Source: Candidatus Zixiibacteriota bacterium (GTDB lineage: Bacteria; Zixibacteria; MSB-5A5; GN15; PGXB01). Taken from it: a DNA stretch of 13,178 bases. The stretch lies in assembly GCA_030591405.1 (NCBI GenBank), contig JAUVBC010000019.1, positions 1 through 13,178 of the forward strand, given 5' to 3'. The notes under the pieces are model-generated. The model was not told the origin of the DNA, searched no databases, and worked only from the letters and a program-made list of their open reading frames with translations. The position numbers and the translations under genes are program-made. Shown one piece after another: positions 6,202 to 13,178 of this stretch; positions within the stretch are counted from its first letter, which is position 1; each line of letters starts with the position of its first letter.

Positions 6202-7899
6202 ATGTTGAGAACATATTTAAAATTATTTATTTATTTTGCAATTCTGCCATTGATTGTATCAAATGCATTTGCGATTGAGGCCCCCTCTGATAAATCAGCC
6301 GTCGGGCAATTATCCCGAATTGATCAGCTGTATGTTGAAGGTAAAATAGGATTAGGGGATAAGCTGTTTTATAATCTGCAGTCAATCTTTGCTGAATCAT
6401 CATTGCCTGATAATATCAGATCCGATTCTCCTGAGATAATAAAAAGTGCTACCGGGATAGTATTGGAGGCGTATCAAAACTGGGATAAAATGACGCCCGA
6501 TCAACGATCATTGGCGACAGAATATTTAACCCGCAATAATTTTGATGCTATATATGTATCGCCGGAATCAAAATTTTCCATCCATTATGATACTATTGGA
6601 ACCGAAGCTGTTCCTGCCGACGACATCGATATAAATGGTATCCCCGATTATGTTGAACGGATTGGTCTTTACGCCGACAGTTCATATCGACATTATCATA
6701 ATACCCTCGGCTATCTTCCGCCTCCCAGAGAAAGTGAAGACCCCTATACAATTTATCTGGTTAGAATTGCCGCTTATGGTGCAACTATTCCGGGAATTCC
6801 GGGTGATTCTTCGTGGAACGATTATACATCGCGGATAGAAATACATTGCGATTTTGCCGGACCATCCTTTGGGCCGAATGATGATCCTGAGGGGAGAGTA
6901 ATTGGTGATCAAAAAGTAACCTGTGCCCATGAGTATTATCATGCAGTTCAACTTGCCTATGATTTTAATTATGATAATCTCTGGTGGATGGAATGTACTG
7001 CAGTCTACTTTGAAGATGTTCTTTTTCCTGAAGTTAATGACAACTACAATTATCTAAGCAGCTTTTTTAATTATCCCGATACATTTTTAGCGGCTCCTAC
7101 TTTTCATGTATATTCGACCTTTATCTGGGCTTCTTTCCTGGTGGAGAAGTTTGGGATCGATTTGCTGAAATCATCGTTTGAGTATCTTCGCTATTACGAT
7201 GTTATGCCGTCAATAGATTCAGCCTTAAATCTATATGGACAGGAGATAAAATCGGTTTTCTCCGAGTTTACATTATGGAATTATTATACATCAGACCGGG
7301 CCGATCCCTTATATCATACTGACGGCGTTTATTATCCTAAGGTTGAAATTGACCAGATTGTCACCGGATTTCCGACTACAATTGTTGAACCGGTTTACCC
7401 TCCTGATGGTTTAGGAGCAAACTATATCATCTGCTACCCTGACCCTGTAGAAGAAGGCTTTTTTATATTTCATTTTGCCGGTAGTATGTATGTCAAATGG
7501 GAATTAATAAGAATGTATTTTGAAAACGGAGGGAATCCCGAAATTCAGAGTTTTTCTGCAGATCATAATGGTTTTTTGCATTGGGGTATTTATGATTTTG
7601 CCGGAAGTGATTCAATGATTATTATTCCAAGTGTTGTTTCACAATATTTAAATAATAATGATTACAGCATAGAAGCAGAAACAATTCAATATGGTGACGT
7701 TGATTTTTCAGGTGATGATCCCAATATCCTAGATATAGTCTTTATTATAAATCAAAAATATAAAAACGGCCCCGAACCTGACTATGATCCGAGAATGAGT
7801 GATATCAATTGTGATCAATTGGTAAATATCCTCGATATTGTTTATCTAATTAACTACAAGTACAAAGATGGTACTGCTCCCGGACCATGTCGCTATTAG
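6202..7899 (+). CDS. secreted putative HExxH metalloprotease with C-terminal dockerin-like domain
   Basis: The 565-residue product starts at an ATG preceded by AAGGA and has a signal peptide (MLRTYLKLFIYFAILPLIVSNAFA, cleaved near residue 24). Residues 141-152 (DIDINGIPDYVE) form a Ca-binding-like loop seen in secreted proteases of this style. The putative zinc site is HEYYH at 243-247, followed by WWMECTAVYFED (261-272), whose E264 could be the third ligand as in gluzincins. The FxxxSFIWASFLxEKFG-like segment after it (301-318) is conserved in related Myxococcus/FCB proteins. Residues 498-563 form a dockerin-like pair of Ca loops: D499..D511 (one residue longer than standard) and D534-N536-D538..N542..D545, each followed by a helix (ILDIVFIIN, ILDIVYLIN). 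Such modules bind cohesins or act as surface-attachment units. No cohesin is recognised nearby. Substrate is unknown; proteolytic activity is inferred. Confidence 0.75.
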   Translation: MLRTYLKLFIYFAILPLIVSNAFAIEAPSDKSAVGQLSRIDQLYVEGKIGLGDKLFYNLQSIFAESSLPDNIRSDSPEIIKSATGIVLEAYQNWDKMTPDQRSLATEYLTRNNFDAIYVSPESKFSIHYDTIGTEAVPADDIDINGIPDYVERIGLYADSSYRHYHNTLGYLPPPRESEDPYTIYLVRIAAYGATIPGIPGDSSWNDYTSRIEIHCDFAGPSFGPNDDPEGRVIGDQKVTCAHEYYHAVQLAYDFNYDNLWWMECTAVYFEDVLFPEVNDNYNYLSSFFNYPDTFLAAPTFHVYSTFIWASFLVEKFGIDLLKSSFEYLRYYDVMPSIDSALNLYGQEIKSVFSEFTLWNYYTSDRADPLYHTDGVYYPKVEIDQIVTGFPTTIVEPVYPPDGLGANYIICYPDPVEEGFFIFHFAGSMYVKWELIRMYFENGGNPEIQSFSADHNGFLHWGIYDFAGSDSMIIIPSVVSQYLNNNDYSIEAETIQYGDVDFSGDDPNILDIVFIINQKYKNGPEPDYDPRMSDINCDQLVNILDIVYLINYKYKDGTAPGPCRY

Positions 7900-7986
7900 T
7901 AATCTCTCAAACAATATTTTCGATATTTACCATTATTATATGTTAATGCTGTAAGTATGACTCCTTAAATAAATCACTTTTTAAGC

Positions 7987-8015
7987 TTGACACGTATAAA
8001 ATAATATTATTAATT
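7987..8015 (+). promoter_or_regulatory. candidate promoter of the zinc-ribbon gene
   Basis: TTGACA (7987-7992) has a strongly AT-rich spacer and a weak -10 candidate TTAATT (8010-8015, 17-nt spacing). Initiation near 8022 would give a leader of about 75 nt containing the hairpin at 8058-8078. The perfect -35 is the main support. Confidence 0.4.
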
Positions 8016-8054
8016 AAATTAGAACGTGGATCGTTGATTGTCATCTATAATTAG

Positions 8055-8078
8055 AGGAGGTTACAGGGAAGTTAACCT
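8055..8078 (+). promoter_or_regulatory. leader hairpin overlapping an AGGAGG site
   Basis: A perfect AGGAGG (8055-8060) lies 37 nt before the ATG at 8098, too far to serve it, and has no start codon at proper distance. Its 3' half is part of an inverted repeat, AGGTTA (8058-8063) and TAACCT (8073-8078), with a 9-nt loop. It could be a ribosome standby site or a regulatory stem. The stem is only 6 bp, so the evidence is weak. Confidence 0.25.
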
Positions 8079-8097
8079 GCTAAAGAGAGGGGGGGTC

Positions 8098-8295
8098 ATG
8101 GCATCAAACTTTGAGGCTAAGATCCTAATTTGCGTTGAGTGTGAACAGGAATTCGTATTTACCACGAATGCGCAGGAGTATTTTGCGGAGCGTGGGTACT
8201 CCGAAGATCCCAAGAGATGTAAACATTGTTATGTCCAGCACAAACGGGATAAGCGAAACGGTTCGTCCGAATCAGTTCGACCGGAATTGAGCTGA
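8098..8295 (+). CDS. small zinc-ribbon protein
   Basis: This 65-residue protein has two CxxC pairs (C12-C15 and C41-C44) separated by 25 residues, which would hold one zinc ion. The text between them (EFVFTTNAQEYFAERGYSEDPKRC) is the recognisable core of a widespread small zinc-ribbon family whose members read like CxxCGxEFVFTxGEQEFYxxKGFxxxPKRC. Their exact role is not established. The tail (KRDKRNGSSESVRPELS) is basic then hydrophilic and may touch nucleic acid, which is a guess. I choose ATG 8098 because family members begin shortly before the first CxxC and a purine-rich GAGAGGGGGGG sits just upstream. A TTG at 8038 would add 20 residues that do not look like the family and overlap the leader hairpin. 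It probably has its own promoter and converges with the metalloprotease gene. Confidence 0.82.
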   Translation: MASNFEAKILICVECEQEFVFTTNAQEYFAERGYSEDPKRCKHCYVQHKRDKRNGSSESVRPELS

Positions 8296-8394
8296 TAATT
8301 TATTACAAGCGCAATTGTACTGGAAGAAAATTTTAATCGTTCAAAGTCGGCATAGGTTTTATTATGTCCACGTTTATTATTGTGTACTATTGTC

Positions 8395-10122
8395 TTATTT
8401 TAACAGTATCATTGTTTTAGAATCTGTTCCAAAATCTGTAATCAATTTATAGATATAGATGCCTGATGATAACTCATTTTCGGCATCAATATCGCTATTC
8501 CATTCGATTTTATGAGTTCCGGTTGGAAGCTGGCCGTCCAGAGGCGTATCAACCAATCGTCCGAGGATGTCATAAATATTAAGCTTTACCGATGACTGCG
8601 TTGATAACTCGATTTCAATCGAGGTTTGAGGATTAAACGGATTGGGGAAATTCTGGTTAAGAACAAAAGAAGTTGGCCTGATTATGGAAAATTCATCATA
8701 AATATCACTAAGAAGAGAGACGTTAAAATCGGCCGTCATAGTTGACGCCGAAGCCGAAATGCTTTCTATTGAGACATAAGTATTGTCATCATTATAATTA
8801 TTTGAGTTTGGCGTGGTGAGAGGGGTAAATTCGATGATAGCATTATTACCGGGGAAAGGATCGGTTAAATTTCCTTTTGATATTTTCTTATCAAGTTCAA
8901 ATAGTCCGTCCGATTGTTCCAGCGCCACGAGGTAATTTCCACTTGCGGTATGGCCGGGGTACCATTCATTATCATTATTTGAATTAAAGGCACCTGCCTG
9001 AGTTTCGTCAATATGCCAGATCAGCAAACCATTCGATGGCAGATACGCATCGTAGCCGATTTGTTGTCGATTTTCTACCAGGAAATATTCGGTTCCGATA
9101 TTACCGCTTGACCAGAGTCGAAAGATTGGTCCGCCTTCTTCGACGTTGGCGATACTAACGCCATTAATATTTGATGAAACATTGGTGTAACTATTAAATC
9201 CCAATTCGATCCGTGACCAGGCATCCAAACCGGCCGGAACACTGCCAAGACCTGAAGGTCCCAGCCAACTACCGTATGACATCAAGGACCAGCGTCCAAC
9301 GCCATTGGAACTTAGGTCTCGATCATAGAGATCGGGCAAGCCAAAAATATGTCCCAGTTCATGACAGAAAACACCGCAGGTGATATCGCCCGGACTAAAC
9401 CAGTATTCAGGCTGGACAGTATATTCATAAATGGAAACACCATCTTTACTTCTTGGACTGACAGACCATTTATGCGACCAAATCAGGTTGGTGCTGTCGG
9501 GACCAAACAGTTCGGCTCCCGGTCCGGTATGAATCAGGATAAGAGCATCAACATAACCATCACTGTTATTGTCATATTGCGAAAAATCAATTATCGGGTC
9601 AATTTGGTCAACAATATTCTCACAAAGTCTCTGGCTGTTTTGCGGATATGAGCCGGTTCCGTTTTGTCCGTCGCAATAGTAGGCATATGTTTGCGGGGCG
9701 GTTATCCAGCCGGTCGTTGATGGCAGATTAACCGTTACAATATCAAGTTGGTTAAACGACATTTCATTATAATAATGTCGGACCGAGCCTTGCTGATTGG
9801 CAAACAAAACTGTATCAAAGTTGGTCGGATCTACCGAGTAGGTCTTGTCCGTAAAATTGATTAACACAGCCAGAGCCTTGAATGAACCGGTGATTTGAGC
9901 TTTGGACGTCGCCAGCAATTTTGATGGAGCATTTAACTCCGGGTCAGAATTATTGGTGCCCATTTTTCTCGGCGAATCATCAACTTTAGAGTTGCCAATA
10001 GCAATCACATCCGGGTGGGGCGGCATCGCCGCCCCGTTGGGAATAGAAAAAATAAACAGAATCAGCAGGAGAAACCCGAAAGTTTGTTTGCTATTAATAA
10101 TATGTTCACCAGGAATTTTCAT
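8395..10122 (-). CDS. secreted M6-family metalloprotease with Por/T9SS-type C-terminal sorting tail
   Basis: The 575-residue product has a signal peptide (hydrophobic core 15-28, cleavage near residue 32), a propeptide, and a catalytic domain of the M6 (immune inhibitor A-like) family. The zinc site is H254-E255-L-G-H258-I-F-G261-L-P-D264 (HExxHxxGxxD, metzincin-like), followed by the Met-turn SLMSYGSW (279-286). FKALAVLINFTD (81-92) starts the M6 domain, and NSDGYVDALILIHTGPGAE (186-204) is another typical M6 block. Residues 484-575 form a FlgD-Ig/Por-secretion-type tail: FVLNQNFPNPFNPQTSI (486-501), IYDILGRLV, then SSGIYIYKL and a final KTMILLK. In Bacteroidota such tails direct export by the type IX system and are then cleaved; whether this organism has that system is not visible. 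AAGGTGG precedes the ATG by 10 nt. The gene follows the barrel-protein gene by 15 nt in the same operon. It probably cleaves extracellular protein. Confidence 0.9.
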   Translation of the reverse strand: MKIPGEHIINSKQTFGFLLLILFIFSIPNGAAMPPHPDVIAIGNSKVDDSPRKMGTNNSDPELNAPSKLLATSKAQITGSFKALAVLINFTDKTYSVDPTNFDTVLFANQQGSVRHYYNEMSFNQLDIVTVNLPSTTGWITAPQTYAYYCDGQNGTGSYPQNSQRLCENIVDQIDPIIDFSQYDNNSDGYVDALILIHTGPGAELFGPDSTNLIWSHKWSVSPRSKDGVSIYEYTVQPEYWFSPGDITCGVFCHELGHIFGLPDLYDRDLSSNGVGRWSLMSYGSWLGPSGLGSVPAGLDAWSRIELGFNSYTNVSSNINGVSIANVEEGGPIFRLWSSGNIGTEYFLVENRQQIGYDAYLPSNGLLIWHIDETQAGAFNSNNDNEWYPGHTASGNYLVALEQSDGLFELDKKISKGNLTDPFPGNNAIIEFTPLTTPNSNNYNDDNTYVSIESISASASTMTADFNVSLLSDIYDEFSIIRPTSFVLNQNFPNPFNPQTSIEIELSTQSSVKLNIYDILGRLVDTPLDGQLPTGTHKIEWNSDIDAENELSSGIYIYKLITDFGTDSKTMILLK

Positions 10123-10137
10123 TGTACTTAATCCACC

Positions 10138-11436
10138 TTAAAAGTTCAAACCGGTTGAAACGGCGAGATGAAGTCCTTTGCTTGAGCCTGAGGTAATACT
10201 GCCGTGATTGGTAGCAGCAACATCGAGATAAAACATGGCGAGATCGAGACCTGTCCCGAATGACATGGTTGAGCCTCGTCCTCCACCGAGTGAATATCCG
10301 GCACGGAGCGGTAGGAAACCAACCAGCTTATACTGACCGCCAATAGATATACGAGGTTTTGAAGATACACCGGCGCCAAGTTTGAAACCCTGTTCCCAGT
10401 CAACGGCCCAGAGCAGTTTACCGCTAATATTAGCAATACCAATTCGCATGGTCGTCGGTATTTTTGATTTAAAACTGCCTATTTCCTGTGAGTAATCATC
10501 TGAAACAAAAATCGAATCATTATCCATGTTGCTTACTGTCACGGTGTCGATCTGGAAAGTGTAATAATGTTCCTCGGTACTTTTGTCCCAGGTTATGCTG
10601 TTAAGGAAATTAGAAAACGAGATACCGGCAGTGTAATCATCAGATAGTTTTAATGCCGCGCCAACATCGACTGAGTAACCGGTTCCGCCAGTTGCTGTTC
10701 TGGCGACAACCGCACCATCACCACTGAATCCCGACATAGTTGTGGAGGCTTCACCCTCTAATCTGACTATGTCTTCATAGGCGAGTCCTTTAATATATTT
10801 GTAAGTCGCGCCAACTGTAAGTTGTCTGGTTCCAGATTTGTATAGAGTTTTACCGGTTGAAAGACCGACGGTGGCATAGGCGATCGCTTCGCTGTACATC
10901 TCATTGAGAGAGATCGTATCATTAAGTTGATTACCATTAAGTAACAACTCGATCACGTCTTTGCTGAGATTAACTTCGGAGGCGGCAACACCATTGGCCG
11001 AAATAACAAATGAGCCGAGTGAAACATTTAAGGCCGAAGCCTGTGCCCTGACCGAAAGTTCAAGACCATCAGCCGGGATTTTCCCCAATAAAGCAGATTT
11101 ATCGGTTTCACTCAGGATAGCGCCGGTATAGCTATTATAATCGTTGAGCGAAAAACTATTATTGAATACTTCTGCGCCAAAACCGGCCAATTCAATACCG
11201 GGCTGACCATACCCGGAAAGAGCGATATTTGCCGGGTTGTATAGAGGAGCATAGACACCTTTGGCCAGGCCAATTTGAGCATCGCCCATGCCGACAGCGC
11301 GAGCCGATGACAATCCACTGGCAGTGGCCGATGTTGCCAGCAGGCAGGTTATTATTAAAAACATCAACAGTTTTGATTTCATCAGATCCCCCAAGATCAT
11401 ATGGTGGAATTTATTTTTGTGATTCAGGCTAAACAT
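10138..11436 (-). CDS. outer-membrane beta-barrel protein, PorV/TraF-like N-terminus
   Basis: The product is 432 residues from ATG 11436, or 414 from ATG 11382. After a signal peptide (KSKLLMFLIITCLLATSATA, cleaved before SGLSSAR) comes SSARAVGMGDAQIGLA and YAPLYNPANIAL, the signature shared by PorV/PorQ-like, TraF-like and other FadL-superfamily barrels. The rest is made of alternating strands with many glycines (GGQYKLVGFLPLRAGYSLGG and similar) and ends in phenylalanine (STGLNF), a typical outer-membrane barrel signal. It would sit in the outer membrane. In T9SS bacteria PorV acts as a shuttle that receives sorting-tail cargo, and the next gene encodes such a cargo; a functional link is my inference. 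The start at 11436 has a strong AGGAG 8 nt upstream, but 11382 has its own GGGGGA and puts the signal peptide at the very N-terminus, so either or both could be used. Confidence 0.78.
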   Translation of the reverse strand: MFSLNHKNKFHHMILGDLMKSKLLMFLIITCLLATSATASGLSSARAVGMGDAQIGLAKGVYAPLYNPANIALSGYGQPGIELAGFGAEVFNNSFSLNDYNSYTGAILSETDKSALLGKIPADGLELSVRAQASALNVSLGSFVISANGVAASEVNLSKDVIELLLNGNQLNDTISLNEMYSEAIAYATVGLSTGKTLYKSGTRQLTVGATYKYIKGLAYEDIVRLEGEASTTMSGFSGDGAVVARTATGGTGYSVDVGAALKLSDDYTAGISFSNFLNSITWDKSTEEHYYTFQIDTVTVSNMDNDSIFVSDDYSQEIGSFKSKIPTTMRIGIANISGKLLWAVDWEQGFKLGAGVSSKPRISIGGQYKLVGFLPLRAGYSLGGGRGSTMSFGTGLDLAMFYLDVAATNHGSITSGSSKGLHLAVSTGLNF

Positions 11437-11444
11437 TATATTTT

Positions 11445-11449
11445 CTCCT
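11445..11449 (-). promoter_or_regulatory. ribosome binding site inside the stop codon region of the upstream gene
   Basis: On the minus strand TAGGAG joins the TAG stop of the repeat protein (11450-11448) to AGGAG, 8 nt before ATG 11436. The ribosome ending the first gene therefore covers the start signal of the second, which favours translational coupling and supports 11436 as a start. Confidence 0.5.
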
Positions 11450-13178
11450 AAAACTTACCGTCGAAAAGATATTCGACCTGAATTACAGCTTGAGCAGTGT
11501 AATAATCATCCCCTGATAATCTGACCGGATTACCATCGGTATCCATCAGGGTTATTAGCTCACCGATATACAGCGTGTCATTTTTGAGAATTTGTATTTC
11601 CAAACTATCAAGCGTAATCATGTTTTGTGAAGTAACCGCGGCAGTGACAACTGTTCCACCGGCAGCAACAGTACCGGGGGCGATTGTCAGCGGGCCGATT
11701 ACAAGTTGGGCATCGGTTGCATTCAGTTGGGTCGAATCGCTGTCAACATAGATCTCGGCGGTGACACCAACAGGCAGATGATTGATGATCGTTGATATAA
11801 AATTGGCCTCAATAATATGATCGGTGATCGATTCCATATCAGTTTGATCAATCGTCTGCTCGGTTATATCACCTTCAAAACTAGATTCACCAATAATGAT
11901 TTCCAATGGTGAATTGATGTAAACGCTTGAAACGACAAAATCGTTTGGGGTAACCGTTCCCGATGTTACGCCATCGCCAAAACTTGCCGCTCCACTGACG
12001 GTTATGTTGGTTGGTATCGGATTTAAGAAGCTCGCTAAATCAGTTTCTTCGATAACCGTTAGAACCGGTGAACCGTATGATCCGGCCGCAACTACTCCGG
12101 TCAGGTTGATTGATTGTCCGTTGTCACCCAATATTACTAAATCCAAAGTTCCCGGGAAATTGACACCATTCTCGATTTCGAGGGTTAATGTAGCCGAGGA
12201 AAGCTGTATTTGGTCAAATCCTTTTGGTATATCAATGGCAACGTCGATGTTGTCAAAAGTCGCATCGGTTTCCTGAATCACCCCGGTCATTGAGGCGAAG
12301 GAGAGACCGGAAACAGTGGCATCAACCGAAAGACTGTCAAACTGGTCTATAGTAACCATCGCTGGTGAAGTTGAATCGATCACAACATCAACATCAAAAG
12401 TGAGACTTTGCGGCGCTGATTGATCTACCGGGGAAAAAATGTATCCGGTCAAATTAACAACAATCGGGGTAGTACTATTGGCGGCCACTGTTTGGGAGAT
12501 AACCAGCGGACTTCCACTGAGAGTGAAATCATCCAGGGTTATCTGGAAGTCACTTGACAGAGCAGTGGCATTTTCGATCTGAAGGGAAATGCTTCCAGAT
12601 TCTAACTGAGCGCTTTGAATAACATTGGAGTCAGCCAGTTCTATTACTTCCTGAAAGCTCTTAACTATTTCCGGTACTTCAGCCAAAGCCGAGATCACGG
12701 TCAGCCCATTATCAAATTCAACAGCCGAGCTTAAAGTTTTTGCCGCAAGTGAAAAACTTGGTCCGCTTCCGGGAGTATGGCAATGAATTTGAAGCTGAAG
12801 ATCATTTGATATAGTCTTACCGGCCAGATCAATAGTGATAGTGTCTGATACGCCATCAGCCAATCCGGGGTTTGGAACCGTATCGGTTGAAACATAAGCG
12901 GTGTTGACCAAATCGTATACACGTAGAATCACTGTATCGAGATCAACTCCAAAATCATTGGCGAAAATGATATCAAAATCGCCCGATGAGATTGTCGCCT
13001 GATTGAATTTACCCAGGTCGGGAACATCATCGGTGATATCAAAGGAGCCGGGCGGGACTGCCCCCAGAACCAAAATTGCATAATCTGACAGATTAATAAC
13101 AACCGGGTTTGGGTCATCCGGGTAGATAGTGATCTCGCCCAATGTTTCTGCGGCTCGGTGTACGATATCGTCGGTGGT
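11448..13178 (-). CDS. large beta-rich repeat protein, probably secreted (N-terminus outside window)
   Basis: The reading frame is open from the right edge to a TAG at 11448, giving 576 visible codons. The first in-frame start-like codon (TTG at 13142) is not a credible start, since coding continues upstream of it. I recognise no named family. The sequence is rich in V, I, T, S and D, has only one cysteine, lacks long helices, and consists of strands in a repeating pattern. Four diverged copies of a hairpin unit appear at about 130-residue intervals: QATISSGDFDIIFAN, SAQLESGSISLQIEN, LSSATLTLEIENG, and IEANFISTIINHL. The style recalls LEA-14-like or other Ig-like sandwiches exposed at the cell surface, but that is inferred. 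It is first of three genes here, ending 11 nt before the barrel gene start. It could be a surface filament, adhesin or partner of the barrel and protease. A signal peptide would lie off the right edge. Confidence 0.65.
   Translation of the reverse strand, partial: TTDDIVHRAAETLGEITIYPDDPNPVVINLSDYAILVLGAVPPGSFDITDDVPDLGKFNQATISSGDFDIIFANDFGVDLDTVILRVYDLVNTAYVSTDTVPNPGLADGVSDTITIDLAGKTISNDLQLQIHCHTPGSGPSFSLAAKTLSSAVEFDNGLTVISALAEVPEIVKSFQEVIELADSNVIQSAQLESGSISLQIENATALSSDFQITLDDFTLSGSPLVISQTVAANSTTPIVVNLTGYIFSPVDQSAPQSLTFDVDVVIDSTSPAMVTIDQFDSLSVDATVSGLSFASMTGVIQETDATFDNIDVAIDIPKGFDQIQLSSATLTLEIENGVNFPGTLDLVILGDNGQSINLTGVVAAGSYGSPVLTVIEETDLASFLNPIPTNITVSGAASFGDGVTSGTVTPNDFVVSSVYINSPLEIIIGESSFEGDITEQTIDQTDMESITDHIIEANFISTIINHLPVGVTAEIYVDSDSTQLNATDAQLVIGPLTIAPGTVAAGGTVVTAAVTSQNMITLDSLEIQILKNDTLYIGELITLMDTDGNPVRLSGDDYYTAQAVIQVEYLFDGKF
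11733..13001 (-). repeat. four diverged protein repeats inside the large beta-rich protein
   Basis: Units begin near 13001, 12617, 12209 and 11810 on the minus strand, a spacing of about 128-136 residues. Each carries a hairpin of the form A-x-[LI]-x-[SG]-x-[IF]-x-[LI]-x-[IF]-x-N followed by D-[FL]-x-[IV]-x-[LV]. Copies 2 and 3 are most alike (SISLQIEN and TLTLEIEN). Copy 4 is the weakest. Similarity is at protein level only; no DNA-level repeat is obvious, so the duplication is old. Confidence 0.5.

Noticed and set aside
7900..7986. Terminator after the dockerin protease gene (CTTAAA/TTTAAG pair)
   Set aside because: The stem is short and all A/T but for one pair, with no T tract after it.
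8038..8097. TTG start at 8038 giving an 85-residue zinc-ribbon protein
   Set aside because: The extra 20 residues do not resemble the family, the TTG lacks a clear ribosome binding site, and the segment overlaps a leader hairpin; ATG 8098 fits better.
8296..8394. Possible bidirectional terminator between the convergent genes (stem TACAA/TTGTA)
   Set aside because: Only a 5-bp AT-rich stem with no following T run; not enough for a terminator on either strand.
9349..9651. 100-codon open frame on the plus strand inside the M6 protease gene
   Set aside because: It lies opposite a clearly coding, motif-bearing frame and its translation shows no domain or signal.
12004..12276. 90-codon open frame on the plus strand inside the repeat protein gene
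   Set aside because: Shadow of the long minus-strand frame; no ribosome binding site or recognisable protein.
13140..13142. TTG at 13142 as the real start of the repeat protein
   Set aside because: The frame stays open to the window edge with coding-like sequence, there is no signal peptide after the TTG, and no Shine-Dalgarno sequence; the gene is partial.
11448..13178. Idea that the ~130-residue modules are cohesins for the dockerin at 7690-7890
   Set aside because: Length is near that of cohesins, but I see none of the usual cohesin sequence signatures; kept only as a structure-prediction test.

Overview
The window looks like chromosomal DNA of a Gram-negative (two-membrane) bacterium of the FCB superphylum, perhaps candidate division Zixibacteria or a relative. 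Three things suggest this. Outer-membrane barrel proteins are present. One secreted protease ends in a C-terminal tail of the Por/T9SS type (FVLNQNFPNPFNP motif). Another ends in a dockerin-like Ca-binding pair of the kind common in this group. The taxon is inferred from protein style only; there is no rRNA or phylogenetic marker here. No mobile elements, tRNAs, rRNAs or CRISPR arrays were seen.

Region 1 (1-4318, minus strand) is a compact type IV pilus / type II secretion-like operon, transcribed leftward: assembly ATPase (PilB/GspE type), inner-membrane platform protein (PilC/GspF type), a type IV pilin, a second GspG-like pilin, and the first 124 codons of a PilM/GspL-like protein that runs off the left edge. 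Genes overlap (ATGTCTGA, TAATG) or are closely spaced, so one transcript is likely. The ATPase powers the platform protein, which assembles the prepilins; the PilM-like protein would link to a PilN/PilO-type complex outside the window.

Region 2 (4319-8295, plus strand) starts at a divergent intergenic region. It holds an Omp85-type outer-membrane protein (one POTRA plus barrel, probably with a non-standard AUU start), a secreted HExxH protein with a C-terminal dockerin-like domain, and a 65-residue zinc-ribbon protein with a structured leader. The last two have TTGACA-type promoters of their own.

Region 3 (8395-13178, minus strand) is a second leftward operon that enters from the right edge. 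It holds a large secreted protein built of ~130-residue beta-rich repeats (start outside the window), an outer-membrane barrel protein whose N-terminus resembles PorV/TraF-like proteins, and an M6-family (immune-inhibitor-A-like) metalloprotease with a C-terminal sorting tail. Spacing is tight (11 and 15 nt), so the three probably act together at the cell surface. This trio is the best candidate for an undescribed system, but its function cannot be read from sequence alone. The zinc-ribbon gene and the protease gene converge across ~100 bp with no clear terminator.
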